Shown here: in pieces, positions 23,664 to 35,543 of the stretch
How the letters are laid out: each line of letters begins with the position of its first letter
Position numbering within the stretch: the stretch's first letter is position 1
From: Metallyticus violacea
Taxonomy: Eukaryota > Arthropoda > Insecta > Mantodea > Metallyticidae
Reading direction: 5' to 3'
Length of the DNA: 64,000 nucleotides
Assembly: GCA_030762175.1 (NCBI GenBank)
Contig: CM060831.1
Location: 35,734,501-35,798,500, forward strand
The notes under the pieces: generated by a model
Told to the model about the DNA's origin: nothing
Databases searched by the model: none
Seen by the model: the letters and a program-made list of their open reading frames with translations, nothing else
Program-made: the position numbers and the translations under genes

Positions 23664-23674
23664 GGAGATACAGG

Positions 23675-25029
23675 AAAAATGAAGGTCATGTAATGACGAA
23701 AGCTGGAAAATGGCTTTGCAATACATAAACGTTTGAAATAATGCCACAAATAATATATGTGTACATTAAAGAGTAAAAGTGCTTTTAAAAATCTTACTTT
23801 GAGCAAAATTAAAGATTTTCAGTGCTATCCTTAAATTACAAAACTTTCAAAAACATGGTTTCGCCTTACAAGTTCTAACTACATAAAAAATTACAACATA
23901 ACGTAAAACGAATATTACACGAGAATTGAGAACAGCAAAAATACAATTGCAAACCTCACTGGTTAGGGCTAGAAGAAAAGGCTTCGAACCTACCAATTTA
24001 GAAACTATTCATCTCCCCCTAATCTCGCAGTATTGTCCCTGTTAACAACCGAGAGAGGAACGAACAAACCAGAAAGACTATGTCACGCTCTTCCAGAAAT
24101 GTTCTTATTTCATTTCAGCCAATGGGGACGAAGTTTTCTGTGGTGGATATGGGCAGAGAGGTTAGGAAGGGGATGAGAAGGCGTTATGAGCAACGTGCAT
24201 ATGCAAAAACAACTTTTAGATATTCCTCTAAGTTAACAGTAATTAAGGTAGAACGTGACAGGATCAAGCGAGAATATCATCTGGGTCTCCGATAAGACTA
24301 TGATAATGAAATCTTGCCATAACATACGGTGGCGCTTTGAGTGTCAGGCTTTTGACAAGGATAGTGATAATGTGGAGCATGCCCCACTTGCAGGTCATCC
24401 TGCCCTCGGAGTGCATTACGTTGATTTGATTCCAATCAATGCTGAAGAGAGAGATTTAGCAGCAACGACTTCCAGAAGTGTGGCAGCGGGTCATAAATTG
24501 GCAATAATTATGCTGAAGAAAAGTAAAAATATCCAGGTTTTAGAATGAAGGTTTTGCTGTTTATAATTATTTTTGCCATTATTATAATTTCAGTTCTTAC
24601 AGTTAATTGAAATCAAGGTATTTCTGAGCTGATTCTGCCTGTTATTTCCATTATGGTCGATCTTTTCTCAACACCTGGTGCTCTATATATATAATTTTAT
24701 CCATATCTTTCATTTTCTTTTTTAATCTCATATTATTGCTAACTCTTCAATATCATTACAAGCGAACGGGAAACAATGGATTCTCAGTAATTTTCTGTTT
24801 ATGCATATGGTCATTGAATCATTGTTTGAAGATTTAGTCAGTAGCAAATATGTTTCAATTATTGAAACTTTATAAAAATAATTAATTAATTAGTTAGCGT
24901 AATAGAAAGTTTGAGCAATATTTCAGTAGAATTGATCAATATACTATGAAGACAATTTGAAATTCATGTCTGGTCAAAAAAGGATCCCCATCAAAATCTC
25001 TCTCAGAGTACGCACAAAAGTAAGCTATA
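23675..25029. other. No gene recognised
   Basis: Overlapping 71- and 97-codon plus-strand open frames at 24080-24295 and 24255-24548 have a slightly higher GC content than the surroundings but no recognisable domain. A decayed transposon gene cannot be excluded. Confidence 0.4.
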
Positions 25030-25330
25030 CGACCACTAGTAGTTAGCGTTGCTGACTTCTGGGCGGGAAGTCCGGGTTCGATTCTCGGTACCTACTTAGG
25101 ATTTTTTTTTTTTTTTGAGTTAGAGAGGTCTGGGAGGGGTCCACCCAGTCTCCTGAGGACAATTGGGAAGCTGGTCGATGGAGAGATGGCGACCTTCGAT
25201 CTCGTAAGCCGCACGATACGGCGGTCGACGAGATGCGATGTGATGATCATATGCCACCCTTCAATACTGTTCTCTAGCAGTGGTCGCCGCAGTAGGACAA
25301 AGGCTCTCCTAGGGTTGTTGCGCGCTACTG
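25030..25330 (+). repeat. tRNA-derived SINE, family E (single copy)
   Basis: tRNA-like head: CACTAGTAGTTAGCGTTGCT (A-box region), GGGCGGGAAGTCC, B box GGGTTCGATTCTCGG, then a T-run at 25100-25114. The GC-richer body reads GGGAGGGGTCCACCCAGTCT, CCTGAGGACAATTGGGAAG, GATCTCGTAAGCCGCACGA. It shares no body sequence with families A-D. The 3' end is uncertain because there is no second copy. Confidence 0.65.
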
Positions 25331-27916
25331 AAGATACATCAACCCAGTGCGCACAAAATTCTGAAGCTTCTCTTTATATTGCAGAAGCGCAAGTTTTAAG
25401 TGTCCATGAAGATACTTTTTTGCAACTGGTAGATCTCTTCAGTTCATATATGAAGCACTTTAGACATATAGGCATTCCCTCCTCTTTTACAGGAGCGAAG
25501 TGTGTGTGAATCGTTCACTTGGCCGAGCTAATATAAAACAATAATTTAATTGGGAACTCAAAATACAAGAGTTACACGTTGTAGTCAATGAACCATTCTA
25601 AAGTTGGCGTGGCATGTGCTACTCGTAAATATAATCTGCATTATTTTAAAGAGAATTAGCTCATCTGATGTGCATATATTTAATTACTTTAAAAATAACA
25701 ATTAATGATTGTTCCAGCAAGATGGCGCTACAGTTCATAGAGTTCGGATTGATGGCTTTGGCCAGAGATGTCTTTAAGGTAACCAGGAAGTATAAATCTA
25801 GCAAAATGCAACAGTATATATGTTACCGTATCTAAGAAAGTTTTAAAGCTATCAATGTGAATTTTTGTGCGTTTTATTAAGAAAACTTAAACAAAGATTC
25901 TCGGTAAATTTCAACTTATTGAAACAATAAAAATTTTTTAAAATGTTTAGACTAAAATAAAATCTTGTTAAAAATCTGAAAACACTGTGACAAAAACATG
26001 CATTGTTCTTATAGACTACTGTAGGAATTGGAATTATTTTTATTTTTACTTTCATTGCCGACAATATACTATCCTGGGAACTAGAATAATATATCTATAC
26101 TAGTTGCTTGAAAATAAATTAATTTTCCAATTTTTAAAAAAAGTATATATATATTCATTTCTTATTGGTACTGATTTTTATCAACTAATAGTGATATTTA
26201 AATACTTCCAATTGCCACACTTCACATTTGCATACATCATGTGTTTGCACATTTTCAACAGGATTGGTCAGTCAATCCTGAGAAAAAATGATATTTATGT
26301 AAAATTTTTACGTTATCGTAAAATAAGATTTATTTTTTAAAAAAATTAAAGTTTTTATGCGCATTAGAGAATTACAATTTACAGAGCATCTTTAGTTAAT
26401 TATTATTAATATCTCATAAAATTTCATATTGATAGCTTTCTGCGATACAGTGCAAAGTGTATACTGCTGCATTATGATTTATACTTCCTGGTTACTTTAA
26501 GGGTTTTTCAAAATTAACGTCATTGGTTCTTGCATAGTTGTGGGATATTACAAAGAGTCTATAAAATGCGAAAACACTATTTGAATTGCAACAAACATAA
26601 TAAAGAATCAGGATATTAATTTATGAACCAAAATTGGTTTAGACGCTTTCTCGCAGTGCTGTGAACATTTTCAACATTATCTTTGAAAAGATATACATTT
26701 TTGTCTATAAGAGAAAGAGAGAGAGAATGTGTACTTATTTTGTTTTTACTTAATATTGTGACTTATTAGCCATGGCGGGCTGGTATGTCGAGCGCTGCTG
26801 CCGACAGGAAGAATCGCTGCAGCGTAAAGCTTGATGCAAACAAATGGATATCACGGTACAATAAAGCACATATTTTATTAGAGGGTAAGAAATGCATGTT
26901 ATATGAAATATAACATAAAAGTAGCATTTAATATCGTGCGTAATCATGGAGAACACATCTCTACTCCTTCTTCGCTCAATATTTCTGCGAATCAACTGCA
27001 CTTCCCAAAGCCATTTCTGTAACACTAGTTCCGGTACTGTCTCAGTTGAGGCGCAATGTCTTGCTGCAGTGATATGCTTGACTGTCTTTCATCAGAGAGC
27101 AGTCTCCACAATTAGGTAGAAAACCTACCATATAGGACCCATCTTAATGCAGTGGTGTAGTACAGCCATTAGAGTTGGCAAAGAACGTACAGTTAGTTAT
27201 ATTGTGTTCTCATGGACAATCATTATACTGCCTGCTGTGTTGTGGAGATAGGCGTACAACTTGCAGACATACAACGGAATATACTGTAATTTTGAGTGGG
27301 GGGTGTTATTAGTTTTAGTATACATAAATAAATAAGTTAGGTTACGCCTTTGTATGTTTCTTATATAAGGTTTATTTGTTCAGTTTTTCACTTATTTCAA
27401 TAATGGAGATTTTGTTTTTACGAAGAAGGGAGTAGATGTTACATGCAAATTGTTTGTTGTAGGTTTGTTAACTTAGCATTGTTGGGGTAAAGTGGCTCAT
27501 TACTTTGCAACGACAGCTACTAGCGTGTGGATAAATTCGAGAAGGGAGCAGTTATTTTATCCAGATTAGTGGTTTGAAGTCCCCACACTTAAGGGAACCG
27601 TTAGAAGAGAGTCAGTGGTAGGTAAACCACTAAGCAGAAAGGATTTCTCTGGCCATATAGAGCCAGCTCACTAGAAAGTACATCAGGTATGCTGTAATTT
27701 TATTTCTGTTTGTCCCATCTGAAATGTAATAAATGTTATAATGTGAATAACAAGCGTTTCATTTAACAAAATCCCCTCCAGACAAGCGAGTGCATAATAA
27801 TTAGAGAATTAATAATTTTCAGGTAGTTAGGGCTAAAATATATCTGGATATCTTAGAACGAGATGCCCGTTAGCTAAAGAATCGAGTTCGTCACAATATA
27901 CAGTTATAATAAAAAA
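25331..27916. other. No gene recognised; AT-rich DNA
   Basis: Open frames do not exceed 91 codons. No repeat family, transposase block or RNA gene is recognised. The 91-codon minus-strand frame at 26750-27025 lies in a slightly GC-richer patch (26760-27110). Confidence 0.45.
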
Positions 27917-28110
27917 CCGCCACGGGTGGTCGAAGTATTTAAGGCGCGGACTCGTGTGCGGGAGGTATGGGGTTCGAATTCCACCGGACCATCCTCCCTG
28001 ATTGAGGTTTTCCTCAGTCCTCATAAATATATATATATATATATATATATTTCACGTTTCATCAGTGACCACCGCCTATAGAGCTTCAGTAGTAAAATCA
28101 GGCGTTAAAT
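27917..28110 (+). repeat. tRNA-derived SINE, family A (internally deleted)
   Basis: Intact-looking head: CCGCCACGGGTGGTCGAAG, AAGGCGCGGACTCGTG, GGGAGGTATGGGGTTCGAAT. The central part from AAATGGCAAATGC to the AATATATC block is replaced by a (TA)n tract at about 28026-28051. The 3' end (ATCAGTGACCACCGCC, TCAGTAGTAAAATCAGGCGT) is followed by an AATAAA-rich tail to about 28129. Confidence 0.9.
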
Positions 28111-28130
28111 ATTAATAAAATAAATAAAAG

Positions 28131-29098
28131 CATTTGTATTTTACTATTCATCCTTTGTTTTTTATTCTAATTCTTCTCCACTGCTGGGTTCTTACTTCTT
28201 TAATCTGATCTTCATTGTTATTTATGGCAATAGTTTCAGTGCATCTTTTTAAAATAACCCCTTAGTTCTGAAGAAATTAAATGAAAACTCAGTGCATTTA
28301 GTTTTCCACTGAATCGAAACATTAAACTTTTCATCGAATGCGCCTTAATCTCTATCCAATGTATTTTTGTTCTACTTTATCACAGCCTTTTAAACAGTTT
28401 TAAAACTAGCGGCAGGAGTAATAACATTTATGGACCGCTGGTAATTCTTTTCGGTTGACAACGCAAACCTCTCATTATTATATATTATTGTGCGCCTGGT
28501 TGGTGCAATAAACACGCTCTTCACATATTTCATTTTTCATATTTTCAGTTATGAACGTTCTCGAATGCAATGTCACGTCTCCAGCTTCATTTCTGTCCGA
28601 TGATCCGCTAAAGCCGATATCAGAACATAGGATTTAATTAAAATTGAATGGGACGGAGGAAGTTAGGACCATTATATAAACAACAATAACAAAAAAACGG
28701 TATACATAAATCGATCACATTTCGAAAGCATAAAGGCTAAAAAAAATAATGATAAAACCCCATCATGCAAGTGGGCGAATTAATGGAAGCATTTGTGAAT
28801 GTATATGCCCTTATATCCGTTCATAAGAACCAAAATTGGGAACGATATTATTTGGAGAATCGTTAAAAAAATGTGTGTTTGAAAATGTCGCGGTCCCACA
28901 TGTTCGTGTTCCGTGAATTGCCCCAAAATGAGGGGCATTAAGGCCCAGTCCTCGAGTGGATGCGCAGTTATGAAATGGAACCGCTGGCTTTTTTGGAAGC
29001 CGAAATAGTAATATAAAATTATACAGCGAGCAGAATGGCATCTAACCACAACGTTCAACATCTGTGTTCTGCCTGCGAACTAAACGGAAGGTGTTTAA
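28131..29098. other. No gene recognised
   Basis: A GC-richer segment at about 28860-29050 is open in two minus-strand frames (93 and 76 codons) but shows no known domain. It adjoins the hAT-like terminus at 29099 and may be internal sequence of that element. Confidence 0.4.
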
Positions 29099-29160
29099 AC
29101 CCGTGGTTCTCAATCAGTGCGCCGCGATACTAAGGGATTGTGTGAGATGTTACAAAAGAA
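29099..29160. mobile_element. Possible hAT transposon end
   Basis: Begins ACCCGTGGTTCTCAATCAGT and continues GCGCCGCGATACTAAGG, closely resembling the outer end of many hAT elements (form CAGTGGTTCTCAACC followed by a GCGCCGCG block). No opposite terminus or transposase was found, so this is a solo end or fragment. Assignment rests on remembered family style only. Confidence 0.4.
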
Positions 29161-29186
29161 AAACGGAGAAAAAATTATAGCGTTTC

Positions 29187-29209
29187 AAAAAAAAAAAAAA
29201 AAAAAAAAA
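29187..29209. repeat. Poly(A) run
   Basis: About 23 consecutive A residues. No coding or SINE body lies directly upstream on the plus strand, so it is not clearly a retroposition tail. Confidence 0.95.
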
Positions 29210-30654
29210 TCCTCTGACGATGGCTTATTCAGTCAGAAATAAAACACGCATATTTTGTGAATAATAACATGGTTTTCCCTTAATGCACAAAGTTAATCAT
29301 CCTTTACAGCATATTTCAGAACTCCTAACTAATGCATTTACATTGTAGGGTAAACACCATTTTGAAAAATTGTATTGTCAAAACACAACTATTACATTAA
29401 GGGAAAGGGAGGGGGCCAAAATCGCATTTTTGTTATTTATACTATTTTAATATTTGCAGTTTTCTGTTTATATAGATATGATTTCCATTATTTTATTATT
29501 AGTGTTTTTATTAAATATTTAATTATGTCACTGCAGAACCCAAATTATTTTATTTATTTACTTTGCGAGCACTTATGAATTTTCAATTCTATATCTCAGG
29601 AACTATTTGCTCTAGAAGGCTATATTTCATAAATTAGAAGCGTCAGTTTCCATGACATTATCCTTTGTTATTTTACAGTGTTGGAGGGTTTTAGATGGTG
29701 TTTCCCTCAAAAGATGTTTTTGTGTAAAAAAACATCTTTCGGCTACAATTATTGAAAACTACATTTTTATTTTTGTATCAGTTTCCCACTTTTCTATGAT
29801 TTATATAAGCTATAACTTTGAAACTTTTACCGTTTATTCATGATAATATTGTGATGATGTGGATATAGTGGGGTAGAGCGAGGTAAATATAGATTAAAGT
29901 AAAAAAAAAAAAAAAAAAAAAAGCAAACAATTGAAAATAATTTATAATTTGCTTCGGAGTCATGGTATAGTAGTGAAAATAAATCAGCAAATTTCGATTA
30001 TGTACATCTGTTAGCTGTAAAGTTTTATTTCATGAGCTTTAATAGTCCTTCAGAAAATGGGAATTGAAATTGGCAACTTTAACATTACAAGGATAGGCCT
30101 TTCATACTCCTCTTAAGTATGCACTAGTTTTTTTTAGTATAAACGTCTACTCAAATTAAAGCATGAATAACAATAGTCAAGGTAGCTAAGCAACAATAAA
30201 AAAAATGTGATAACAGTTGCATCTTCTTTAAATTAAAGCATCAAAGGTAGGGATACCATTCAAATTTCAAAACGTGGTTGATGGAACAAAGGAGTGAAAT
30301 ATACAAATTAATAAACATTGAGTTTAAGCTTCCCTATTATCACGATTAAATGATTTTGTTTCAATTAAATTTATGTTAAACATGAAGTATTTCAGAAAAT
30401 ATTTGCGCTAAACCTATGGCTTTCAGTGGTAAAATAATATTTACTAAAGCACCCAGAACGCGAAAATAGAGAAATAAGTAAACTAATAAGAAATAAAACA
30501 AATTATAATTAGAAAAAAATTATATTGAGAATCATTCACTGAAAGAATGGAGAAAAATTTATGTGTAAATCTTAAGTATGTAAATGATAGGAAAACTGAG
30601 GTAATTGAAACATAAAATTAAAGGAGCTATATGAAAACAAGGCTTTACAAGTAG
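29210..30654. other. No gene recognised; includes poly(A) run
   Basis: AT-rich with a second A-run of about 22 at 29901-29922. Nothing else is supported. Confidence 0.5.
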
Positions 30655-31135
30655 ATATCACTTATAGCGATACTGACGGCCAACGCATCAGACGCAGTGA
30701 TACTTTCTCCAGGGAGATTTCGTCCACGCCACTGAAGATGTCCGTCGAGTTGTGAACGAAACGTCTGGAATTCCTATCTACAGCAGAACATGGAATCACC
30801 GTCCGGGCAACCGCCACGGTTGGCCGAGGTCTTAATACGCGGACTCTTGAGCGGGAGGTTTGGGGTTCGAATCCCGCCAGGACCGTCCTCCCTGAGTTTT
30901 CCTCAGTCCTCATAAATGGAAAATGCAGGGGAGGGACCCTAAACTTAGGCCTGCAACGTTTCCTTCCTTAAAAAAATTAATTCTTTCACAATATATCATT
31001 TCATCTCATGTATCGTCAGTTTTCATCGCCTGTGATGTCTCTGTAGCAAAAACCGGCGTTAAACGCCATTCATTCATTTCTCCGTCCGGAAGATACCTCT
31101 AGTGATATCTGTGACTTCGGCCGTGAAAGCCTATG
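30655..31135 (+). repeat. Unclassified repeat interrupted by a SINE
   Basis: GC-richer flanks at about 30655-30806 (CGCCACTGAAGATGTCCGTC, GAACGAAACGTCTGGAATTC) and 31082-31135 (GTGACTTCGGCCGTGAAAGC) read as one continuous unit if the SINE-A at 30811-31080 is removed. CCGTCCGG occurs on both sides of the SINE (30799-30806 and 31082-31089), as expected for a target-site duplication. The host resembles 3' ends of some arthropod retroelements, but the class is not known. Confidence 0.55.
30811..31080 (+). repeat. tRNA-derived SINE, family A, full length
   Basis: Head CCGCCACGGTTGGCCGAGG, TTGAGCGGGAGGTTTGGG, B box GGTTCGAATCCCGCC. Body: AGGACCGTCCTCCCTGAG, TCCTCATAAATGGAAAATGC, CCCTAAACTTAGGCCTGCAA, TTTCCTTCCTTAAAAAAATT, AATATATCATTTCATCTCAT, TTTTCATCGCCTGTGATG. 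The 3' end AACCGGCGTTAAACGCC is followed by a CATT repeat tail. The segment TGAGGTTTTTTCCAGG is missing. Confidence 0.95.
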
Positions 31136-32204
31136 TTCCTCAATGCTTTACAAACTTATATTTAATGAATGAAATAATGGTAGGAATTAGAAAGAACCCA
31201 TTTTACAGAGAGAAGAAGTAGAAATTAATACAACAGAAGAGAAGGCATAAAAAAAAAAAAAAAAGACGAGAAGCACCCAGTATTGATTAGCTAAGTAATG
31301 TGTTTTTGAAATAAAAAGGGAGAAGTTTAGCAAACAAAAAGGATAACTAATTTTTTCAATACAATCATAAAAAATATCCAAAATAATTCCTAAGGATTGT
31401 AATGAATTAATATTGCTATTCCAGCATTAAAAGCGAAAATAAAATAGTCCAGGAAACTTTAGGGGAATTGCAATTTTATGTTCCGTAATAAAAGTATTAA
31501 GCTAATATAATGTATTAGAAGATTCCAGTCATTTATAATTATTAGTGAGCAAAAGAGTTAAGGAGGAATCAGAACAAATAGAAGTCCCAAGAAATAAATC
31601 GTGATCGAATAAACAACGCCAGCATATATACGCTTTGTAGACTTTACAAAAACTTTCGGTCGGCCCCGACTAGAAAACACAATAGAAAATTTAAATTAAA
31701 AAACAAAGAAACAACTGATAATTTAACACAAAGTATAAAAAGGGTAAAAATACTAAAATACGTATAAAATGATAAAGTGAAATGTTCTAAAGGGATAAAA
31801 TAAAGAGATTCGCTTAATTTTATATTTAATTCAATCAGTTTATTGAAATGTTCTGAGGCAATGACTTCTGGTCAAGTCTCAGCAAAATGTTGTTACTAAT
31901 ATCTCTTGGGGAAAAACTAAATTAAGTTTAACAGTTATGAAATTAAGATAAGACATCGATGTCCGGATGAAATCTTTGGTTGTAAGGAAAAAGTAATTAG
32001 AAAAGACTTAATTCTCGGGAAAATGATAAGAAATAAAGAAATAATGAAGATGAGAATGAAACGAATAAGAATGAATCTAATTTAACTTGGGTGATATTAC
32101 TAGCGTACTTATCCATTTTCGTTTTTGATGTTGAAGTATATGCAAGGTAAGGAGTGGGGAGGGGCGCTTCTAAAATGACAGCAGTTTCAACCAGCGAGAA
32201 AATT
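31136..32204. other. No gene recognised
   Basis: AT-rich spacer with a short A-run near 31249-31264; no supported feature. Confidence 0.5.
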
Positions 32205-32448
32205 GGTGTTAGTGATCTAGTGGTAACCATACTTTCCTCAGGATTCAAACCAGGCCAGGGGTCGGTGGATTTTAGGGCGTAAAAAGCATAAGTATGGATT
32301 CCTTCGGAAAGGAACTAAAGCCGTCAGTCCCGAGTCGTAAAAGAACCTCAAGCCTGAAATAAGAGGCCTCTGAGCGAATTTATGGGCCGTTTCAACTCCT
32401 GAATTGGACAGGACATTATTGACTAAAAAGAACGTCCTTAAATAAAAC
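32205..32448 (+). repeat. tRNA-derived SINE, family B (diverged)
   Basis: Head GGTGTTAGTGATCTAGTGGT and AACCATACTTTCCTC; about 15 bases between the two promoter boxes are missing, and the B box (GGATTCAAACC) is followed by AGGCCAGG. Body: GGGCGTAAAAAGCATAAGT, TTCCTTCGGAAAGGAACTAA, AAAGAACCTCAAGCCTGAAA, GAGGCCTCTGAGCGAATTT, GGGCCGTTTCAACTCCTGAA. Ends near AAAGAACGTCCTT without a clear tail. Confidence 0.9.
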
Positions 32449-32784
32449 ACTAATCTAACCTAAACCTTATTGTAACTACAAATATAGGTTGAGTTTGATG
32501 TAGTCATTTACTGATTTGCCACGGTGTTTAAATTACTTAATTATATGAAGGGGTAATTGTAATGGGTACGGAAAAAATGCAGCTCTATAACGTCAGGGTG
32601 AGCAAGTGAGAAATTCAAAAGTTTATTGACAGTAGTAAGTTTATATGAACTGAGAAGATGGAAAGGAAAATTGTGTACTTCGATTTTAATGTTTGCTTGT
32701 TTGTTATAAATTGGTTTTATTTATATATTAAAATACTTTACTTTATTTGTATGTAAATTAGAAATTGCAAGAAACAACAACAAC

Positions 32785-32821
<37 letters not shown>

Positions 32822-34564
32822 TTAGTTTACATGTGGTGTTTATATTTACGAGAGATAGCTTCTCCTTATACCAATTACAGTTACATTATTTTGATTTATT
32901 ACATGTAATATTTGTAGTAAAATTCAATTTTAACAGAATAGTTGAATCGAAGTCTTCCGGATATTCCAGTAGTGCTGATGATCAAGTTTCAAGTTTAGCA
33001 GAACTAGATGACAATTTATTGAAAATGTATACTTTTTGTTTGATATAAATTATGAAGTTATGAAAATAGTCATAAAGGTAAGGGAAAAATCAAATTTAAT
33101 TTGATTTATTTATTGCTCAATACTTGCAACATTATTTGTATAGCATCGTTCGCATAGGTCTTTGGACAGTACATGCTATTCATTACACAGATACTTATAG
33201 AAAAGCAATTTCCCCTTTATAACAGTTATTATAATCTAAGCGATTACACTCAACCCACGCGCACACACACATATGCACACATTCAGATCCAAAGAGCCTT
33301 TCTACTTCAACAAGGCGCTCCAATTTCACGCAATTTACATAGAAAGCAACCAAGCTTTGGCCAGTTGTCTTCCTGCAGATCCCAACATGTTAACCTATCC
33401 CTGTCCGATTTAGAAAACTGAACTCCAAAAGCAGTTAACCTTCGCTGTTCGAATCAATTCATTAGAATAACTATTTTCTCTGTCTCTGAAAAAACTCCTA
33501 TTCCCTGCCCAGCTTTATCTGTAGTCCTTTCCATGCCCTCCTATACAATCCACGCCAGACCTGATCTGTTCTGAGAATCCATGGAATATATAGCGTCGAT
33601 AGTTGCAAATAATAAATCAGCTTATACGGCAGTTGAATCTCATTAATGCCGGTTCTTTGATTATAGCAGATAAAATGTTACAAAAAAGTTCTGTTAAAGA
33701 CAATGCCGAATTCTAACACTAGTTTAGGGCGTAAAATTCAATACGTGGCACATGATGTTACTGCACAAGTTACTAAAAATATTAAAATTGACAAAATATT
33801 TGTCTGGCGATTCCGAGCTGCTTATAAATGTTAGGAATTTTAACTTTAAGAAACGTACTATCGTTGGAGAAATCCTGGGAAGTAAATTATTATTACTAGA
33901 GCATATAAAAGGAGAAGATCTGTTTAAAATTCTTTGTAATTTCATAAGATTCGAATTAAATTTGTCGTGGGACTGATGTGTAAGTTGGTCCATAGACCAT
34001 GCTCCTTCACTGACAGGTCAGAAAAACGGTCTTGTTGCTCGTTTTAGCGAAATTAACCCAAAAATGATTTGACAACATTGCATGATATAAGGGGAAATAA
34101 ATTTGGAAAAAAAAACTATTGATTACTGAGCTCCCGCCTTTTCAGAAAAATGTGCGAAGTGAAAAATGAGATAAAACGTTTCCTTACAAAGCTCAAGTGT
34201 CGTAATTTGAAGATGAACAGCAGATTTCCCAACTGCTAACTTGACAGATATATTTAATAAATTTAATGACCTCAATCTTCAACGCCAAGGCTTCGACAAA
34301 ATATTTTAGAGCCCTTAAGGAAGTGACCCCAGCACAACCACGTTCAACACTAAATAACAACAGATGCACTGAAAGTTTGGTCAGTACGCTCAAGGAAACA
34401 CCAGGCTTTAGAGACAAGATAAGAAGGCAAGACCGGCGAAACGAAATCCCCGCCTCACTAATGCATTCCGATCACTTTATGCACGTTATATCTTAATTCA
34501 TTCATTAACACTAATTTTTAAGCATAATAACCAACTAAACACGTAGAAATTCCCATACTTCTAA
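32449..34564. other. No gene recognised; microsatellite inside
   Basis: Includes the (CAA)n/(AAT)n tract at 32774-32818. Short open frames (up to 89 codons) occur on both strands at 33724-33993 without a domain. Confidence 0.45.
32774..32818. repeat. (CAA)n-(AAT)n compound microsatellite
   Basis: About four CAA units run directly into about eleven AAT units. Confidence 0.9.
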
Positions 34565-34810
34565 CCCCCGGTCGACACTCAGAACGCGCCATGAGTGCCG
34601 CCCGGGAATCAACATTAACGCGCTCCCGTGCACTGCATGCCAGCATGTATACTAACCGATTACTAACAGGGGTGCTCAAGCGGAACCCACTAACAACTGC
34701 ATGCACGGTCCGCATAAAATGTTCCCCTTGCATGTTAGCACTAACTGCAAGGGGAGACAATGTAGCTCTTGCGGATGATCGGCACTGGGGACGGAGCGGA
34801 GTAGAGTCGC
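34565..34810. other. CpG-dense GC-rich patch
   Basis: About 250 bases with around 18 CpG dinucleotides, in sharp contrast to the AT-rich, CpG-poor surroundings; the densest part is 34568-34635 (GAACGCGCC, GCCGCCCGGG, AACGCGCTCCCGTG). Open frames cross it on both strands (92 codons plus, 80 codons minus) but show no known domain. It could be a small CpG island, an exon, or part of a GC-rich repeat. There is no sequence evidence for transcription. Confidence 0.5.
34724..34754. repeat. Hairpin-forming inverted repeat in the CpG patch
   Basis: CCCCTTGCATGTTAG pairs with CTAACTGCAAGGGG: a 14 bp stem with a single-base bulge and a two-base centre. Confidence 0.85.
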
Positions 34811-35543
34811 TATTTAAAAAAACAAAAAAAATTGAATTTAAATTTAAAAAATTTAAAAACAGAAATTAAAGGGATTTTTATAAGGCTTTGTTTTGGATTG
34901 ACTGCGTATTAAGTAGAATACTGCAGGTTTTGCAACTGTGTTGGTACATAGGAAACGAAATGAAGTTATAATCGCTGATGGACTTTTGGAAGTAATCAAA
35001 CTCCATCTAGAACTTTTCAAGTTACAACTTTTAATGCTTTCCAGAAATTGAGAAAGACAATAACATACAAGACTGAAATACAAATATATATTGCACCACA
35101 GTCATCAATTTCTCTGAGCTTCTCATTAAATTAAATTGAATTAAAAGAAAGTCTGCTGAAAATTAAAAATAGAAATATGTCAATTTGTCACTTTTAGTAT
35201 TATGCACGCTAAGAATATATGGAGCTTAGTAACACTCCAATTAAATCCCTTCTTCCGTTCTCCTCGACTTAGAGCAAGGTTGCACTGCATTGAGATCAAC
35301 CAAAACAAAACACTTGAATCCTCATTGATAGCATTAAGAAGATCGAGGACCTGTTGAGCAAAGAACAAGTTCAGTCATTACGTTAACATTTGAGTTCATA
35401 ATATAATATTGTTTTCCCGCTAACTGCAACATAGTTCTATTAAATATATAATATAATTGTCCTGATTATATAATTAACAAATAGTACATTCTAAAATTTA
35501 TTTTTCATATAGTTGTCTATTATTTGAATTAAGAATATGTTGA
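34811..35543. other. No gene recognised
   Basis: AT-rich spacer; only short open frames without a domain. Confidence 0.5.

Noticed and set aside
24080..24548. Two overlapping frames as a real gene
   Set aside because: No domain, no splice signals linking them, and both contain low-information sequence; kept only as a note.
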